From the NCBI GenBank assembly GCA_946811695.1, contig OX328126.1:10391246-10455245 (forward strand): DNA of 64,000 bases, in the 5' to 3' direction. The DNA is from Gonocerus acuteangulatus (Eukaryota > Arthropoda > Insecta > Hemiptera > Coreidae). Positions 32,801-44,096 of this stretch are shown here, one piece after another. Both the position numbers and the translations under genes were made by a program. The notes beneath the pieces were generated by a model that saw only the letters and a program-made list of their open reading frames with translations, made no database searches and was not told the DNA's origin. Position 1 is the stretch's first letter, and each line of letters begins with the position of its first letter.

Positions 32801-32944
32801 TGTGTGTAATTTTTTTTCTTGTCCAGTGATCGGATCAGCCTCTACTATCCCATCCACAAACAAATCATGGCATTTTAGTGTAGCCTATTAGCGTGAAATT
32901 ACTGTTTAATTTCCACAAAATTTATGTTTTTATTTTACTTTTCT

Positions 32945-33110
32945 AGATTTTAATTTTATCGTGCAAATACACTTGACAAATAATTCTAGGACGGGTTTTC
33001 TCCAGGTTACCACTCTTTTCTTGTCATTCATTTTTTTTTCTTAAAGACCACCCCCTCCCTAGTGAGATTCGAACCACGATGGACAAGGTGTGCATACGCC
33101 TTAGCAATCG
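32945..33110 (-). mobile_element. S3 SINE, degraded
   Basis: TTCTAGGACGGGTTTTCTCC, AGGTTACCACTCTTTTCT, and box B as GTGAGATTCGAACCACGA, in S3 minus-strand order. Confidence 0.65.
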
Positions 33111-33414
33111 TTATACTCGGCATCGCTACAAACAAAGCTGGTTGGCGATGGTTCATTATCATATCGTCGATACAAATGCTAATATCCAATTTGACAAAAA
33201 CGCATTTTCCATTTTTATCTTCACTCATTGGTGTTGGACTGGTGTACAACAAACTTTCGAATCTTAATTTCACTCAGTGAAAGGGAAAGTAACCACTGTG
33301 AAAAGGTCGAATCTGCCGACTATTTGACTGTCCAAAAGCAAAGTTATGAATAAAAGTTTTTTTCACTCTGGAAAGTGGTGATTTTCACATTAGATACTTC
33401 ACATTTCTATCGAC
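33111..33414. other. no feature recognised
   Basis: Several short frames overlap on both strands without motifs; probably chance. Confidence 0.35.
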
Positions 33415-33500
33415 GATATCGGAAATTCATAAGGCCAACTTTCACTGACGAGAAAAGTTTATTCGCTGAGCGCTTTAGAGACCAAGTCTCATCATCCGTA
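33415..33500 (-). repeat. retroelement terminus repeat, minus copy
   Basis: Reverse complement reads GATGATGAGACTTGGTCTCT, AAAGCGCTCAGCGAATAAA and GTCAGTGAAAGTTGGCCTTA. The plus-strand copy is at 34128-34205. The TGATGA..CTTGGTCTC.AAAGCGCTC block is of the kind seen at Penelope-like ends; assignment tentative. Confidence 0.55.
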
Positions 33501-34010
33501 CCTGTCGGCAAAAAGCAGAACAAATATATATTAACAACTAATCTACGAATGTAAGAAACGTTAAAAACTAAATTTAAAAAAAAAATAAAAAAATACATTA
33601 AAATAAAAAAAAACATTCCGAGACGAAGAACAATTATAAATATATTATTAGGATTAAGCATTATACATAATCATAAAAAAGAAAGAAAAATATTTATATC
33701 GAAAATAGAAAAAGGGGTTTACGGACCTATAGATTATGTCTGTGCACTCGTGCGATACTGACAGCTTAACCCATTTAAGACGTGGATTTTTTTCAAACAC
33801 AGTCTTCAGGAGCGATTTTTTTCCTTCTCTTTATAGTTTATTTTACCCTTCCGTCGGACGCGGTACTAATCCTAACACAGTCGGCCGCACCTCTGTGAGA
33901 TTAGACAGGATATTTTTATGGGGAAATTAGATAAATACAACTCCTTCAAATATCATTTTATAAAGAAAGTTTTACATATTCTTAGTAACAACTTTAAATT
34001 AAACAGTGGA
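33501..34010. other. no gene recognised
   Basis: A- and T-rich. A 64-codon frame at 33736 has no motif. Confidence 0.35.
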
Positions 34011-34118
34011 GGCCCAGTGGCCGTGAGTGTTAAGGCGTGAGCACTTAACACTCCGTGCCAAAGGTCGTGGGTTCGATTCCCACTATGGGCTGGTGGCTTT
34101 TCTTTAGAAAAAAGAAAC
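34011..34118 (+). mobile_element. S3 SINE, 5' half
   Basis: GGCCCAGTGGCCGTGAGTGT, TGAGCACTTAACACTCCGTG, box B GGGTTCGATTCCCACT, then TTTCTTTAGAAAAAAGAAA, where it stops at the next repeat. The best preserved S3 head here. Confidence 0.85.
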
Positions 34119-34127
34119 AGGCACTGA

Positions 34128-34205
34128 TGATTAGGCTTGGTCTCGAAAGCGCTCTGTAAATGTACTTTTCTAATCAGTGACGGTTCGCCTTATCAATTTG
34201 ATTGG
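34128..34205 (+). repeat. retroelement terminus repeat, plus copy
   Basis: CTGATGATTAGGCTTGGTCT, CGAAAGCGCTCTGTAAATG and CAGTGACGGTTCGCCTTAT, matching 33415-33500 inverted. Confidence 0.55.
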
Positions 34206-34310
34206 CCCACATGAAAATTGATCATGCCTGGAAAACTTTTACCTTATTAATTAAACTAAGTGAGAGTGATATCGATGGATATTTTCTCTCCTCATGATAT
34301 CACAGGCCAC

Positions 34311-34443
34311 GCCTCATTCGCCTCCAATCCTCCCTGCTAGTCGCAGGGTGTGGTTGGATGGCGTAAGGTAACTCCAGGTCATCCTAGAATCCTTCCTAAC
34401 AAGGAAGGTATTCGGCTGAAAACTGGGGACACCTGAGGCGTGG
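34311..34443. repeat. inverted pair around a GC-richer island
   Basis: GGCCACGCCTCA at 34311 pairs with TGAGGCGTGGTC at 34432. Between are further short dyads such as TTCCTAACAAGGAA. A possible small foldback. Confidence 0.5.
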
Positions 34444-34498
34444 TCAAGTAACTAATTTCAAATTACAAAGTACAGTTCAATTGTAGATTGTAATATTC

Positions 34499-34502
<4 letters not shown>

Positions 34503-34551
<49 letters not shown>

Positions 34552-34552
34552 T
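34503..34552. repeat. (TA)n microsatellite
   Basis: About 24 TA units. Confidence 0.97.
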
Positions 34553-35190
34553 TTGAATTATTTAAACTTGATACTTATTATTTTGCTTGCACCAGGCAGC
34601 TCCATTTGATTGAATTCTTATTTTAATTTAATTTATATTCTATCATATATATTTTTATGCATAGAGAAATAGCTACTGCACAAAGCGGCCAATCCGTGGG
34701 GAATTAATTTCTCGTTCTAGGATTTGTAAATCTGAGCGAATGTAAAAGTGGATTATGTTCTCACTCTCCTATTAGGATTCGGGAATTAATTACAATCCAA
34801 ACCGAGTGGAAAACCATTTCCAGCTATTATGAGAGGGAAATGGCGGGCTTTAATGTGAGTCTTTATGGCCTCCAGTCCGGTTATTGACTAGGTAATGACT
34901 TTTTTGGTCAATTCAAACTAATTTATGAACAGAAGCGCTTCTCTTCATTTTATGAAATTATATAATACTAATACTACTCGAAAAATATTTTTTTTAAATA
35001 TATTAGAACCCAGAATAGCAATTAATTTCTACAATTAATCAAAGTGGATAAACGCACATCTAATACAAGTTTTTTTTATAATAATTTTTTAGGCAAAAAA
35101 TGTATGAAATAACAGAATTAATGATTTTAATTTCTTTTTTAAATTTAGGTTATTGCTAATTAGGTATATCTTGGTTAAATGAAGACAATG
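34553..35190. other. no feature recognised
   Basis: AT-rich with some unique-looking stretches; no gene. Confidence 0.4.
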
Positions 35191-35204
35191 TCCATACGTG
35201 TAAA

Positions 35205-35596
35205 AAAAAAAAAAATAAATAAATAAAAAAAAATAAAAAAAAAAAAAAAAAAAAAACAGACCCGTAACAGGCCACGAGGGCCCTGAGGGGCAGATACTAT
35301 AGAGGTATCTGATTCATGACCATACGGCACACTAGGGAGGATAGTGTGGTCAGTACTATGCTCCGGCCGCCTGATTTTTCCCTTGGCTGCTTCGACTGCT
35401 AGAGTCATTTGCACCAACCAAGGTACCCATTATTAAATTAATTAAAGGCTGGGTTGGCCTAGGGACGGTCAGGGAGGCCGAATTCAACCGGTGAACGAAG
35501 ACACTAGAAGAAAAACTCTTTAGTACTATGCTCGGGATTTGAACTCAGGCCTCCAGCTTATTAGTCCAGTGCTCTACCACTGAACTAACATCGCCC
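35205..35596 (-). mobile_element. S1 SINE copy 4, full length, with 12-bp target duplication
   Basis: Minus strand: head GATGTTAGTTCAGTGGTAGA, AATAAGCTGG loop, box B GAGTTCAAATCCCGAG, body, end GGCCTGTTACGGGTCTG and a T-rich tail of over 40 nt. CCATACGTGTAA lies at 35192-35203 and again at 35597-35608. The tail stem CCTTGGTTG/CAGCCAAGG is intact. Confidence 0.93.
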
Positions 35597-35689
35597 CCAT
35601 ACGTGTAAATAGGTATTGCAAAAACAAATTTGTTAAATAATTATTATTTTGACTGAAGGTTTTTTAGAAAATTCCTAAGGAAGAACAAG

Positions 35690-36870
35690 TTAATTTGAAA
35701 GATAATACAAACTGTTATATTACTTCTTTAAAATAATTTAGCCTTGTTATATTACTCATAAAAGGTACCTATACAGACCTGTTATATTAATTTTAGAAGA
35801 TTATACAGGGTTTTTACATGTGATCTAGCAAGTAATAAAGATTTTTTGTATTACTTGTCACAAAAATAAGTTAATTTGAAAGAGCTATCTTATTTTACTT
35901 CTATATGATACATACAATAGTATATTTCTTTTTAATGATAATTTAGACTCGTTATATTACTCCTAGAAGATAATACATACCTGTTATATCACTTCTAAAA
36001 GATAACACATACCTGTTATATCACTTCTAAAAGATAATACAGACCTGTTATATTACTTCTAGAAGATAACGCAGGCATTTTATCTTACTTCTAGAAGATA
36101 ATGCAGACCTTTTATATTACTTCTAGAAGATAATGCAAAGCTTTTATATAAAACAGAGCTCTTCTCTTACTTATAGAAGATATTAAGGATTTGTTATATT
36201 ACTTCTATACACGTGTCATGTTTCTACTTGAAGGTTATTGAGGCCTGTTGTAAAACATAAGTCAGCCATATTATATTACTTCTATATGATAATAAAGCTG
36301 TGTTATATTACTTCTAGGACATAAAAAAAAGTCATATCACACATAGAAGATATTACGGACCTGTTATATTTTTTCTACACAATAATTCTGTCACGTTTTA
36401 TTATATACAGATGAAAATACCGACCTTTTTTATTACATCTTGAAAATAATACAGACCGTTTATAATACTTCTAGGAATAAATCTTACTTATAGAAGATAT
36501 TAAGGATTTGTTATGTTACTTCTATACACATGTTATGTTACTACTTGAGGGTTATGGAGGTCTATTATAATACTTCTACAACATAATTCAGTCATATTAT
36601 ATTACTTCAATATGATAACATAACTCTGTTATATTAATTGTGGGACATAAAAAAGACACGTCATATATCTTATACAAGATAACAAACACCTATAATATTT
36701 CTTCTATGCGATAATTCTGCCCAGTTTTATTATTTTCAGAAGAAAATACCGACCTTTTATAATACATCTAGAAGGTAATACAGACCTTTTATAATACTTC
36801 TAGGAAAAAATATAGACTTATTTTATTCCTTCTAGAAGATATTACAGTCTGTAATATTACTTCTATATGA
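35690..36870. repeat. degenerate tandem array of about 32-bp units
   Basis: Variants of TGTTATATTACTTCTAGAAG + ATAATACAGACC repeat about 35 times with many substitutions and indels. Far more diverged than the other satellites in this window, so probably the oldest. It continues right of the CTAG insertion as TATGATAATAAAAGTTGTAG. Confidence 0.88.
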
Positions 36871-36926
36871 TAATAAAAGGTGTAGAGGAAATAAAAAGAT
36901 TAAAATGCTAATCAAACGAATGGTGT

Positions 36927-37656
36927 GTTACTTTTCTACAATTAACATTTTTACTACTGCTCACAGTGTCAAAGATTTGAGAAGTAATCTAACTGTAAAA
37001 CGCTGGAACTACCTGCACAGCGCTGCCAGCTGCCAGACACTACTATTTGGCTGAGAGATTGTTTTAAGAAAATCAAGTAGCAAAAAAAGTTCCCTTCTTA
37101 TTTTTAAAGGTTTGGGTAGACTAACAGTTCAGGATTCCCCCTTCCCGTTACTTGCTAGGCTTAAAACTCACCATTTTGCTTATAATTTGTACTGTTTTTA
37201 TTCCCAACCCCCCCTGGTATGCCCATCCCATATTAATGTGTCTCGGTTTAACTCTCCAAAAATATGGCAAGCCTATCTGACGGGAACAGGGAGAAAAGAA
37301 ACGGAATTAAAACTCTATGAGGGACAGTTTATTTCTAGTAATTCAAGGATTGCCATCATAGTGGAAATTAACCTCAATTAAAAATAATACTATGAAATAG
37401 ATAATGTACGGTAACAGCTGTTCTGTTATCGTCCTAGCAACGCTTGCTGCCTAGGCTTGCATGCTCTAACCAACTCAAACTTTAAACCCCTCTAAAAATA
37501 CTTAAAAATTCGAATATCAAAAAATCCTTTCTAAGTGAGTGCCTACGTTATATAGGGAGTGTTCATGCAAAATTTCAAAATTTTCTGTCGAGTGGTTTGG
37601 GCTGGGGGATGATAGGTCAATGAGTGAGTGAGTGGTATTTGACAAATATATAGTAG
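36927..37656 (+). mobile_element. CTAG-family repeat, 5'-truncated, between 62-bp direct repeats
   Basis: Matches 15040-15770 (GTTACTTTTCTACAAT to ATATATAGTAGAT). The flanks 36865-36926 and 37657-37718 are the same 62 bp with two substitutions (ATATGATAATAAAAG ... CAAACGAATGGTGT). That looks like a very long target duplication at a 5'-truncated retro-insertion. The short ORF at 37112 is not a recognised gene. Confidence 0.85.
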
Positions 37657-37718
37657 ATATGATAATAAAAGTTGTAGAGGAAATAAAAAGTTTAAAATGC
37701 TAATCAAACGAATGGTGT

Positions 37719-38118
37719 TTTTAATACTAGAAATAATTGCAAAAAATATTTTATACTAGTAAATTTTTGATTTTGAGAGGAATTTAGTTCAATTCTATCC
37801 GACAAAATGATTGGAACGTGTAATAAACAAAACAACTAAATCAATTAATTCGTAGTGTCAAACCGGACTGAACTAGAAAACTGAAATGTCCATTTATAAA
37901 GCGAATCGGCCTCTCGTTGCTGGTATTAATTGGACGAGGTTAAGTAATTTAAAGCTCACAGCTGATCGAGCAGCTGGAATTTGGATCGGTGAGTCGTGAA
38001 ATTGACGAGGGATTGGAACAACCCTCTCTCTATTAACATCTGTCCATATTCTATCTGTAACAGCAGCAATAATATTAGACAGGAAATTATTTTTGTATTT
38101 GCCTCTCAATCAAATTAG

Positions 38119-38120
<2 letters not shown>
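37719..38120. other. no feature recognised
   Basis: A 71-codon minus-strand frame at 37894-38109 shows no motif. The (TA)n run at 38122-38160 follows. Confidence 0.4.
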
Positions 38121-38161
<41 letters not shown>

Positions 38162-38166
<5 letters not shown>

Positions 38167-40089
38167 AATGACCCGATCGTTGACACTACTCCTTAAGTTG
38201 ACTCTTCAAATTTAAATTTGAAAAATAACAATTAGATTGAAGAGAATTCAATAAGTCTGCATCCAAATGAAAGAACAGTTGTTGAAGAATAATGTTTACT
38301 AATCCGATCAACTATGCAACTCCGTTAATAACATCTGCAGCCAGTTTAGTATGAAAAATCCTCGAGTCAACTCCTGCTGCTCTCTTCACTTAGTGAATTT
38401 CATAAGAGATTAAGAATATTTCTTAATAATGTTTTTTTGGAATGCATGCATTAAATTGTTTTTTTTTTTGTGATCTCTATGAACTCTATGATACTTAAAT
38501 TATGGATTGTAAAAGGTTTGCCTCAAGTTAAATAAAAAAAATCTTGAGATTATTGTAGTGTCAACATTGGGAACACAATAAACAAACAGGGCTCCTTTCC
38601 TTGACACTTATGTCAACTTTAGGAAAACGGTTGTCAGTGATGCTTATTAAAACATTTAGTTGAAATTTTCATTAGAAATTCATGTATCCTGATTTTATTA
38701 ATTTCTTATGACTGGAACCTTAAGTTGACAACATGTTTTCCTAATTTTGACATTCTGTTCCTAATGTTGACAGACAACTTTTTATAATGGTTTTCTGCAA
38801 TTTGAAATGGTCACACAACTTCTTAATCTATTTGTGGTACAATGGTTATTAGCGGCGGTACCTCCAAATGCTTCTCACATTATCCAATATATGGAATTAT
38901 CAGGTTTTCGAACATTTAAAGAAGGTTGGAAGCTAAAAGTTCATGAATGGAGCGTCAATCGTATGGCAAGTCCTGCATTAAAAATAAACACAGCTGAAAT
39001 CGCCAAGAAAGAAAGAGACAAGCCTATATTGGACAAAAACGAAGAAAAATCCCTTACAAGAAATAACTTTTAAATAACTTCTCGTCTGGAAAAGGAAGTG
39101 AGAAACTCCATGACTGAGAGAAGATGGTGACTCCACCAATCAGCCTGAAGAAGGAATGAAGTCACTAACATGAGCTTTGTAGAATCAACCAGTTTAGGTG
39201 TAACTAAACCATCATCAATGTCAACAATGGAGGGAAGTCAGGTAGATAAAACCACAAATAACGAATATGAGAAGAATGCAGATCAAAGTTTACACAAAAA
39301 GTTAAAGATGAAGAGCGATTGTTCAAAAATGACCAAGGGATGAAAAATGAAAATGGCTGTAATAAGCAAGTTATAAACAAAGACAACATTATAAGAATAG
39401 GTGATTATTGTATAGTTCTAGTTGAAGGAAAAACAGCACGGGAAATATGTTTGACAAGTGGTGAGGTGGATTTCCGCCAATCCAGTTGACCCTTGTTGCT
39501 CAAAATAGAATAAAAACTGTTTTTCCCGCTGATCGGCATGAGTTTCCAATATATACTAGCCAAATTACTTGTAAACTTACCAATCCTCTAGTATTTGGAT
39601 AAAATACATTAATTTCCAGAACCACTGACTCTACATGGGAAAATTCGGAGGCATATTGTTATTCTTCCTAGTTATGATTTTCAGTTAAAAATAATTGTTG
39701 TACTTAATTGTTTGTTTTTCGAAAAGGATCTCTTTCGAATTCATTACATATTTCATTGTTCCTGCTGTTTTCAATCCAATTTGGTTGTTTGTTTAGAGAA
39801 TAAAGTTGTATTATATTCATTTTCCCTCACTGCCATCCTTAGGAACAGAAAAGTCAAACTTAGGCACCGACCTACTGCAGACGTGTCAACATTAGGACCA
39901 GAGTAAGGCAGCATTTAATGATTTATTTTACTTGAAATACTTAATGTATCTAAAATTGGTTTATGTGAATTTCATAGAGAATGAGCTGACGAATAATTTG
40001 ATATATTCAAAATTTATTATCTTCAAAAACTAAGTGAAGAATTATTTTAAGTAAAATAACCCTTCCTTAAACTATTGGGTCATTTACCC
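38162..40089 (+). mobile_element. pogo-like (Tc1/mariner superfamily) transposon, 1.93 kb, decayed
   Basis: Ends read inward are GGGTAAATGACCCGATCG and GGGTAAATGACCCAATAG, flanked by TA on both sides (38160-38161 and 40090-40091). It inserted at the edge of a (TA)n run. It holds a fragment of a pogo-type transposase at 38807-39073. GTTGACA/TGTCAAC words are frequent inside. Known of the family: TA target and DDE transposase. The copy cannot move by itself. Confidence 0.8.
38807..39073 (+). pseudogene. pogo/Tigger-type DDE transposase fragment
   Basis: The frame contains VPPNASHIIQYMELSGFRTF then KEGWKLKVHEW at about residues 18-49. In pogo-like proteins a YPNATHIIQPxDVxVF..LK..W block carries the third catalytic aspartate. 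Here the QPxD position reads QYME, so that aspartate is lost. The DNA-binding N-terminus and the first two acidic residues are not found in a usable frame. The surrounding 1.9-kb element with matching TIRs supports the call. Confidence 0.75.
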
Positions 40090-40195
40090 TATGTATTGCT
40101 CAAGACCTAATTATTGAAGCTGAAAACAATTTATTAGCGTTTATCATTTGGAGTGTTGTTTTTCTGCATGTAAAGTTGGATAACATACTATCAAT

Positions 40196-41201
40196 CAGAG
40201 ATGGGCATAATTTTATTTATAAATAAAAATACGAATTTATTCGTACTTCATATATTTGTGAATACGAATATAAATAAATTCGTACTTCATATATTTGTAA
40301 ATACGAATATAAATAAATTCGTATTCATAAGTCTGAATACGAATTTATTTTTATTCACATATATTAAATATAAAAATACAAATAAAATTTTATTCGCAAA
40401 TTTTCTGCGAACAAAAATAAATTCACAGAAAAAATTGTAAATAATCACAAAAAATGTGAATATTTACAAAAAATCAAGTGATTACAAAAAAAAATGACAT
40501 TAAAATATACGAATAAAAATTTATTCACATTATAATTTGTGAATCAAAATTTATTTACAATAAAATTCGCAAATAAATTATGAATTTATTCGTATTAAGA
40601 TGATATTACGACAGTTATTGAAGGTGTTTTTTTTTGTTTTTTTTTAATGCGTTTAACGTCTAGGTTATTAGCGCCTACATTTTTTGTTTACCCCGAGTCC
40701 GCCGCGGGACCACCAGCCATGCTGCAGGCACACAGTTTGTCATCTGTACCTCCATCAAAAAAAAAAATCACCTTCAATAACTTTCGTAATATCATCTTAA
40801 TGCAAATAAATTCATAATTCATTTGCGAATTTTATTGTAAATAAATTTTTATTCACAAATTATAATGTGAATAAATTTTTATTCGTATATTTTAATGTGA
40901 TTTTTTTTTTGTAATCACTTGATTTTTTGTAAATATTCACATTTTTTGCGATTATTTACAATTTTTTCTGTGAATTTATTTTTATTCGCAGAAAAATTTG
41001 CGAATAAAATTTTATTTTTATTTTTATATTTAATATATGTGAATAAAAATAAATTCGTATTCACACTTATGAATACGAATTTATTTATATTCGTATTCAC
41101 AAATATATGCAGTACGAATTTATTTATATTCGCATTCACAAATATATGAAGTACGAATAAATTCGTATTTTTATTTATAAATAAAATTATGCCCATCTCT
41201 G
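40196..41201. mobile_element. hAT-type MITE, about 1.0 kb, copy 2
   Basis: Same family as 16444-17366. Ends CAGAGATGGGCATAATTTTA on both sides inverted. Exact 8-bp target duplication CTATCAAT at 40188-40195 and 41202-41209. Arms of about 420 bp consist of AATACGAATTTATTCGTA-type units. The loop (about 40625-40770) holds GTCTAGGTTATTAGCGCC, an S2-type tail on the minus strand, plus GC-rich DNA not in copy 1. Confidence 0.93.
40640..40680 (-). mobile_element. S2-like tail inside the hAT MITE loop
   Basis: Minus strand reads GGCGCTAATAACCTAGACGT then TAAACGCATTAAAAAAA. A rudimentary version of the same segment is in the loop of copy 1, in the other orientation. Confidence 0.6.
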
Positions 41202-41344
41202 CTATCAATAATAGTTTTTTTATTATGCTTACATCCTTGTCCTGTATAAATTAAACTAACAATTAGTTACAATTTTACGTTACAATACTTTTTTTTCTAC
41301 ATGTTGTACCTTTGACCACAGTACGATTATTTTTTTTTTTTTTA

Positions 41345-41640
41345 ATTGAGGTTTATGTAGCCCCAACGATCATCCACGCGATTGGCGAGTGCGTTTTCGG
41401 AGTCCTCAACCTCCCATAAAGTAAATTTGTAAAAATTGATGTGGTTCGTTTAGCTTTAGCAGCAATGATCTCACTTTTTGGCCTTTGATTTTGAATGTTG
41501 GATTAAATTGTTGACCATTTGCAGCATTATGTTTCACTATTTCCGTTGCTCCGAACGATGTCATTCGGAAACATGAATTGAATGTTGGAATTAACATCAG
41601 GTACAGGTTTGAATCTGGAGCTATATTTCCCTTTATCAAA
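41345..41640 (-). pseudogene. Helitron Rep/helicase protein fragment
   Basis: The minus-strand frame reads MTSFGATEIVKHNAANGQQF, then NPTFKIKGQKVRSLLLKLNE and PHQFLQIYFMGG, to a stop at 41406. The FKI.GQ.....SLLP....FLQIYF block is typical of the helicase-like N-terminal domain region of Helitron proteins. Relative to family members a few residues after GQ appear deleted. The Rep HUH motif and helicase motifs are absent. Assigned by motif memory; a search is needed to confirm. Confidence 0.55.
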
Positions 41641-41688
41641 AGATAATATATTGAATAAAACTAAATTTTATAATTAAAATTTATTTAT

Positions 41689-41730
41689 TCGTAGTTAATA
41701 ATAAATAGACGTTAAAATTGAATAAATAAT
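41689..41730 (+). mobile_element. S3 SINE tail fragment
   Basis: ATTCGTAGTTAATAATAAAT then AGACGTTAAAATTGAATAAA: the last 40 bp of S3, with A-rich tail. Confidence 0.65.
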
Positions 41731-41924
41731 TGTATTTAATATAATTAAAGTACTAATAGATATCGTTATTATAAAATGGAGATTGGTGATAGAAGGTTGA
41801 AAATGTAGGGCAGTGTGTATTTTTTAATGCCAAATCATAAAAATATAAAATATTTTGTACAAAAAATTAAAAAAAAAAATGTGTCAAAAATATAAAAAAA
41901 TATTTTTTGGGGTGGCCCAGACTT

Positions 41925-42068
41925 AACATTTAGGGGTATAAAAATTTGTTATAAACCTTTTCTTAGACCTAATAACATATAGTACATATTACATTTCATC
42001 AAAATCACTTAATCCGTTTCGGAGGAGTTTAAACACTAAAACTGTGACACGAGAATTTTATATATTAG
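41925..42068 (+). mobile_element. 3' end of a CTAG-type repeat
   Basis: ATTTCATCAAAATCACTTAA, TCCGTTTCGGAGGAGTTTAA, GTGACACGAGAATTTTATAT then ATTAGAT. This terminal pattern is widespread in arthropod repeats that begin CTAGCTG. Confidence 0.55.
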
Positions 42069-42365
42069 ATAAAATGTCTATTACTAATTGTTTATATAAT
42101 AGCTTGAAAATATACTAAAGGTTTTCCTCTTTCCTTGATTGAAAATGGCGCCCACGCTTGGCGGATTATTCCAAGCAATGAAAAAGCAAATCATTGGATT
42201 AAATTTTATGTAACTTCTATACTCTGTCTAATCTATGTTTCTTTGAGGTTGGTTTTCATCTGACAGTGCATTGGGACTTCTTTGCAAGTTTCTACATAAA
42301 TGGTGGAGTTGATAGAGTTGGGGAAAAACGTGATTAGAGTGATCCCCGAAATCCATTTTATCAAG

Positions 42366-42599
42366 TACTAGCTGTTACCCTGCGTGCTACGCTGCACATA
42401 CTTTCAGGAGAGCGGTGTGGATTTGTATAAGGGAGAAACATACAGACAGACAGCTCGTAGAGATTGTTGACTTAGCCTACGAAACTTCCTGTAACAAGAC
42501 CTACCATTATTCCAAGTTTGGTCAAAATCGGTCAAACGGTGTGGATTTGTATAAGGAACAAACAAACAAACAAACAGACAGACAGATAGACACGTGATT

Positions 42600-42650
<51 letters not shown>
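42366..42650 (+). mobile_element. short CTAG-family copy ending in (TA)n
   Basis: Starts ACTAGCTGTTACCCTGCGTG. GGTGTGGATTTGTATAAGG occurs twice (42415 and 42539), so the body is a partial duplication. It ends with AAACAAACAAACAGACAGAC, CACGTGATTC and about 23 TA units (42603-42649). Confidence 0.75.
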
Positions 42651-42651
<1 letters not shown>

Positions 42652-43455
42652 TGTTTTTGTATCTCAAATGTCATTTCACTTTTTTAAATTAGTTGAGATA
42701 GAAGAAATCTGATTAAAGATTCTTTTTCTTAATTAAACATGCTTGAAGTTACAACTATTATAATTTTTGATACGGCTTTAATACGGCCTTGAGACAACAA
42801 TACGCATCAAATTTATAACAATTTTCTGACAGGTTATTGCCTTTCAAGTCGTATATCTTTGGATATGGATAATGGATTTTAATAACTGTGGAGTTGTTTT
42901 AAGGATAATTTAATACCCTAAAATTTTGATTTTTTATTACTTTTTAATTAAGTAAATAGAGACTTCGTTTTTAATCAAAATTTGATGAAAAACGCTGTAT
43001 TTCCCGTTTTGCCACAAAAACGGGTGGCGCCTCAAGAACATGGGCATTGAGATCAACAAGAAATGTTATATAGATTTCTGGAGACAAAAAAAAAAAAAAG
43101 TTCAATTTTGTATTTTTACTATTCACTTCGGTACGTAATTAAATAAATGATAATTATTTATAGAATTTTATGTTTTGTTAGCCTTTTAGCCTACCACCGC
43201 CTGTTCCTGTGTCATGAACAGAAGAGCTTTCCCTTGAATTTGAGATGTCCTGTAAATAAACAAAGCTATCTGCTCTTGAGAGGGGTTCGTATCCTAATAA
43301 AAAATCTAAGTTATGAGGTCCGGGTTCCAACCCTCAGATCCTTTTCCTGGGTTCATTCGAACTCCAATTCTACCACAGGCAGAAATATTGAACAATCTCT
43401 TCCAAAAGATACTTTAGGTTTCACGCAGTAACAACAAGTTACCATATTAAATGTT
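42651..43455. other. no gene recognised
   Basis: AT-rich to 43140. At 43280-43380 a richer segment has GTCCGGGTTCCAACCCTCAG, possibly a decayed tRNA-derived SINE. The 94-codon frame at 43147 covers it and has no motif. Confidence 0.4.
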
Positions 43456-43552
43456 AAGGGGTAATACCACATTGTACATTTTTTTTTTACAATTTTTTTT
43501 CATGGGAAAGTATTCATCCTTGACTAATCAAAAATGACTTCCAAGGGTGTAT
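43456..43552. repeat. interspersed repeat X, copy 2, left part
   Basis: TTAAGGGGTAATACCACATT and AAAATGACTTCCAAGGGTGT match 13460-13550. It is interrupted at 43552 by the LINE; AAGGGTGTAT (43543-43552) is the left target copy. Confidence 0.75.
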
Positions 43553-44044
43553 TTTAGCCAAAGAGAAAAATTACTGGCCATATTTATAGATATTGAGACA
43601 GCATTCGACAAAGTGTGGCGAAGATTTATAATAGAAAGCCTAATCGAACTAGGTATTACAGGCCACATTCTACAGTTTATAATAAATTTTCTTAAAAATA
43701 GATCATTCAAAATCCGTAACGGTAGCTGTTTGTCAGACGAATATTCCCAAGAGAACGGCGTTCCTCAAGGATGTGTGTTAAGTGCGTTTCTCTTCTCCGT
43801 TGCAATAAATAAACTACTCAAGTGCATACCTGCTGCAGTCAAAGCCATGCTCTATGATGACGATCTCGTCATCTATACCTCCAACACCTCAATAGATTTT
43901 CTCCAAAACACCATTCAAAATTCTCTGGACATTATTAGCTCTTGGCTAGCAGATCATGGTTTCTCAATTTCATCTAGTAAAACTGTTGGACTATTATTTT
44001 CTTCAAGAAAAATAAACTCCACCATTTCTCTTACAATAAATAAT
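43553..44044 (+). pseudogene. LINE reverse transcriptase palm (ORF2, first part)
   Basis: Open frame from the truncation point: LLAIFIDIETAFDKVW (RT motif with the first catalytic Asp region), then NGVPQGCVLSAFLFS (motif 4-type), then AMLYDDDLVIYTS at 43844-43880. The catalytic box reads YDDD instead of the usual YADD, one substitution from canonical. Next is HGFSISSSKTVGLLFSS. Finger regions and endonuclease upstream are lost. The frame is cut at 44044 by the S2 tail insertion and resumes in phase at 44107 when the 52-bp insert and one 10-bp target copy are ignored. Confidence 0.92.
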
Positions 44045-44096
44045 TAGCGCTAATGGCCTAGATGTTGATGCGCCGTATAAAAAAAAAAAAGAAAAG
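44045..44096 (+). mobile_element. 52-bp S2 tail insertion with 10-bp target duplication
   Basis: TAGCGCTAATGGCCTAGATG, TTGATGCGCCGTAT and A12 with GAAAAG. AATAAATAAT is exactly duplicated at 44035-44044 and 44097-44106. Insert plus one target copy is 62 bp; removing it restores the LINE frame. Confidence 0.92.

Noticed and set aside
43147..43431. 94-codon ORF upstream of the LINE
   Set aside because: Runs over a possible decayed SINE; no domain.
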